Assembly: GCF_003957745.1 (NCBI RefSeq)
Contig: NZ_CP020373.1
Span: forward strand, 62,001-126,000
Direction of reading: 5' to 3'
DNA from: Shewanella khirikhana
Lineage (GTDB): Bacteria; Pseudomonadota; Gammaproteobacteria; Enterobacterales; Shewanellaceae
DNA: 64,000 nt
Shown here: one piece after another, positions 62,643 through 64,000 of the stretch
How positions within the stretch are numbered: the stretch's first letter is position 1
Layout of the letters: each line of letters opens with the position of its first letter
Translations under genes and position numbers: made by a program
The notes under the pieces: generated by a model
What the model saw: only the letters and a program-made list of their open reading frames with translations
What the model was told of the DNA's origin: nothing
The model's database searches: none

Positions 62643-64000
62643 CTAAATTTTGCCTCTAACTTTAGCCAGCACGTCTTTTTGCTTCAGTTCGCTCATTGCC
62701 AGGTATGCCACCGGCACCACAAACAGCGAAAAGAAGGTGCCCATCAGCAGACCACCCACCAACACCAGGCCGATATTGACCCGTCCAAGCGAGCCCGGCC
62801 CCGAAGCTATTGCCAGCGGGATCGCGCTCAGGATCATTGCCAGCGATGTCATCAGAATCGGTCTTAACCGCGAACGGGCGCTGGCAATGGCTGCCTCTCT
62901 GGCACTCTTGCCCGCCAGACGCTGCTTGTTGGCAAACTCCACCAACAGAATACCGTGTTTGGTCACCAGCCCCACCAGTGTCAGCAAGCCTATCTGCGAG
63001 TAGATATTCATGCTCTGGCCGAACAGGCTTAAGGTAAGCAGGGCGCCCACCAGGCACAGGGGTACCGTCAGCAGGATAATCAGGGGGTCGACAAAGCTTT
63101 CAAACTGCGCCGCCAGAATGAGGTAGATAAACACCAGAGCCAGCAGGAACAGCGACTGAGTACCCGCCTGGGCGTTCATCAGCTCTTTGATAATGCCGTT
63201 GTAAGCGTAACTTTGCGATGGGGCCAGTACGCTTGGCAACTGTTCATCGAGCCATTGCTTCACTTCATCCGGGGAATAGCCCGGCATCAAACTGGCGCTG
63301 ATAAGGGCGCTGTCGCGGCCCATAAAGGTCTTGATATTGGACTCGGCCGTTGCCGGTTTGATGGTGACAAACTGCGACAGCGGCAGTGCCTGCTTGGATT
63401 CAGTAATCACATACAGCTTTTCCAGTACGTGGAAATCGCCGAGCATTTTTCGGTTCACCTGAACCTGAATGGGGTAGGTAAACCCATCCTGCGCATGCAA
63501 ATCGGCCGCCTTTACCGAACCAAGAAACGTCGATAGCGCGTCTGTTACATCGGCATAGCTGGCACCGGAGAGGATAACGGCATTGCGGTCGATGGACAGG
63601 TCGAAGCGAATTTTATCCCGCACTGTGGAGTTGTTGACGTTGGTCAGCCCCGGGTAGCGCTCCAGCAGGGTCACCACCTTGGCGGCTGTGGCGTCCAGGG
63701 CCTCTTTATCACGATTCAATGTGGTCAGCTGCAATTGCAGATTGGTGGGAATATTCAATCCATCGGCGGCGCGAACATTGAACGACATGTTGTAGGCAGG
63801 GAGCTGCTGCGCTTTGGTTATCAGCTGGTCTATGACGTCGGCGGCGGTTTCACTGCGTTCATCCCAGGGCTTCAACAGCACATGGTTGGTAGGGCTGCCC
63901 TCGATGTAAGACAGATTGGCAGCCACATTGGCATTGCCATCCATCAGCGCATTCAACTCATCTCTGTGGTTAAGGTGGTACTCGCGGCCAACCCCGGTGG
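62643..64000 (-). CDS. RND efflux pump permease (AcrB/HAE1 type), 5' end cut by window
   Basis: The reading frame stays open to the window edge (452 codons), so only the C-terminal part of a protein of about 1,000 residues is present. It contains the second porter/docking half (LKPWDERSETAADVIDQL, then NLQLQLTTLN and FVTIKPATAES) and the last six membrane helices with AALAQFE-type AAQFESFVDPLIILLTVPL, then GLVTKHGILLVEFANKQ and MTSLAMILSAIPLAIASGPGS. Substrate unknown. The membrane-fusion partner gene would lie outside the window, upstream. Confidence 0.93.
   Translation of the reverse strand, partial: TGVGREYHLNHRDELNALMDGNANVAANLSYIEGSPTNHVLLKPWDERSETAADVIDQLITKAQQLPAYNMSFNVRAADGLNIPTNLQLQLTTLNRDKEALDATAAKVVTLLERYPGLTNVNNSTVRDKIRFDLSIDRNAVILSGASYADVTDALSTFLGSVKAADLHAQDGFTYPIQVQVNRKMLGDFHVLEKLYVITESKQALPLSQFVTIKPATAESNIKTFMGRDSALISASLMPGYSPDEVKQWLDEQLPSVLAPSQSYAYNGIIKELMNAQAGTQSLFLLALVFIYLILAAQFESFVDPLIILLTVPLCLVGALLTLSLFGQSMNIYSQIGLLTLVGLVTKHGILLVEFANKQRLAGKSAREAAIASARSRLRPILMTSLAMILSAIPLAIASGPGSLGRVNIGLVLVGGLLMGTFFSLFVVPVAYLAMSELKQKDVLAKVRGKI

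Noticed and set aside
1..64000. CRISPR arrays, rRNA genes, complete insertion sequences or prophage structural genes
   Set aside because: No regularly spaced repeats of CRISPR type, no rRNA sequence, no transposase or phage capsid/tail motifs were seen on either strand.

Overview
The window reads as chromosomal DNA of a gammaproteobacterium, most likely a Shewanella. The evidence is the set of trimeric porins, EtrA/FNR-type and CRP-type boxes, FxsA, DsbD next to CutA, the tRNA modification enzyme TcdA, a DUF3149 mini-protein and a mannoside-utilisation locus of the type known from Shewanella (ManI, Mak, an FucP-like permease, GH92 mannosidases and a LacI regulator). S. amazonensis-like strains are my best guess, from memory only. 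Both window edges cut a gene: an M16 peptidase on the left and an RND pump on the right.

Region 1 (1-10140) is the accessory part. After the M16 peptidase lipoprotein, about 7 kb of visibly AT-richer DNA carries one small + strand lipoprotein and a minus-strand series: DNA methyltransferase, HerA-type ATPase and NurA-type nuclease as a tight operon, then RexA-like and RexB-like proteins that overlap. Four direct copies of a hairpin-bearing repeat (about 2010, 2817, 3138 and 4662) divide this region into modules. Copies 3 and 4 sit immediately 3' of rexB and nurA. I read this as a phage-defence island combining DNA modification, a HerA-NurA translocase-nuclease and a lambda Rex-type exclusion pair. 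No integrase, transposase or tRNA site borders it.

Region 2 (10140-31450) holds single genes and small operons with clear terminators: a Tim44-domain protein, an NYN-domain protein, a truncated haemoglobin with a damaged 5' end, a large exported protein of unknown role, an MFS permease with a long acidic tail, a cytochrome b561/ethylbenzene-dehydrogenase-like haem protein coupled to a DUF1566 protein, a secreted metallophosphoesterase, a diguanylate cyclase, YbaK, an outer-membrane barrel, a secreted M9 collagenase and a quinone oxidoreductase.

Region 3 (31700-52600) is mostly core genome: galM with a frameshifted galK, a Kef-type antiporter, dsbD-cutA, fxsA, a Ser/Thr protein kinase divergent from a Cys-rich protein with an FNR box between them, tpm, three porins in tandem, tcdA, a histidine kinase, a SieB-family protein, a DUF3149 peptide, a chemoreceptor-haemerythrin fusion flanked by FNR-like boxes, and tRNA-Leu(CAA) with a duplicated 3' end.

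Region 4 (52970-62550) is a mannoside regulon. Two GH92 mannosidases release mannose, an FucP-like symporter imports it, ManI isomerises it to fructose and a PfkB kinase phosphorylates the fructose. A divergent LacI-type regulator probably acts on a perfect 14-bp palindrome in the shared promoter. The window ends in an RND efflux permease.
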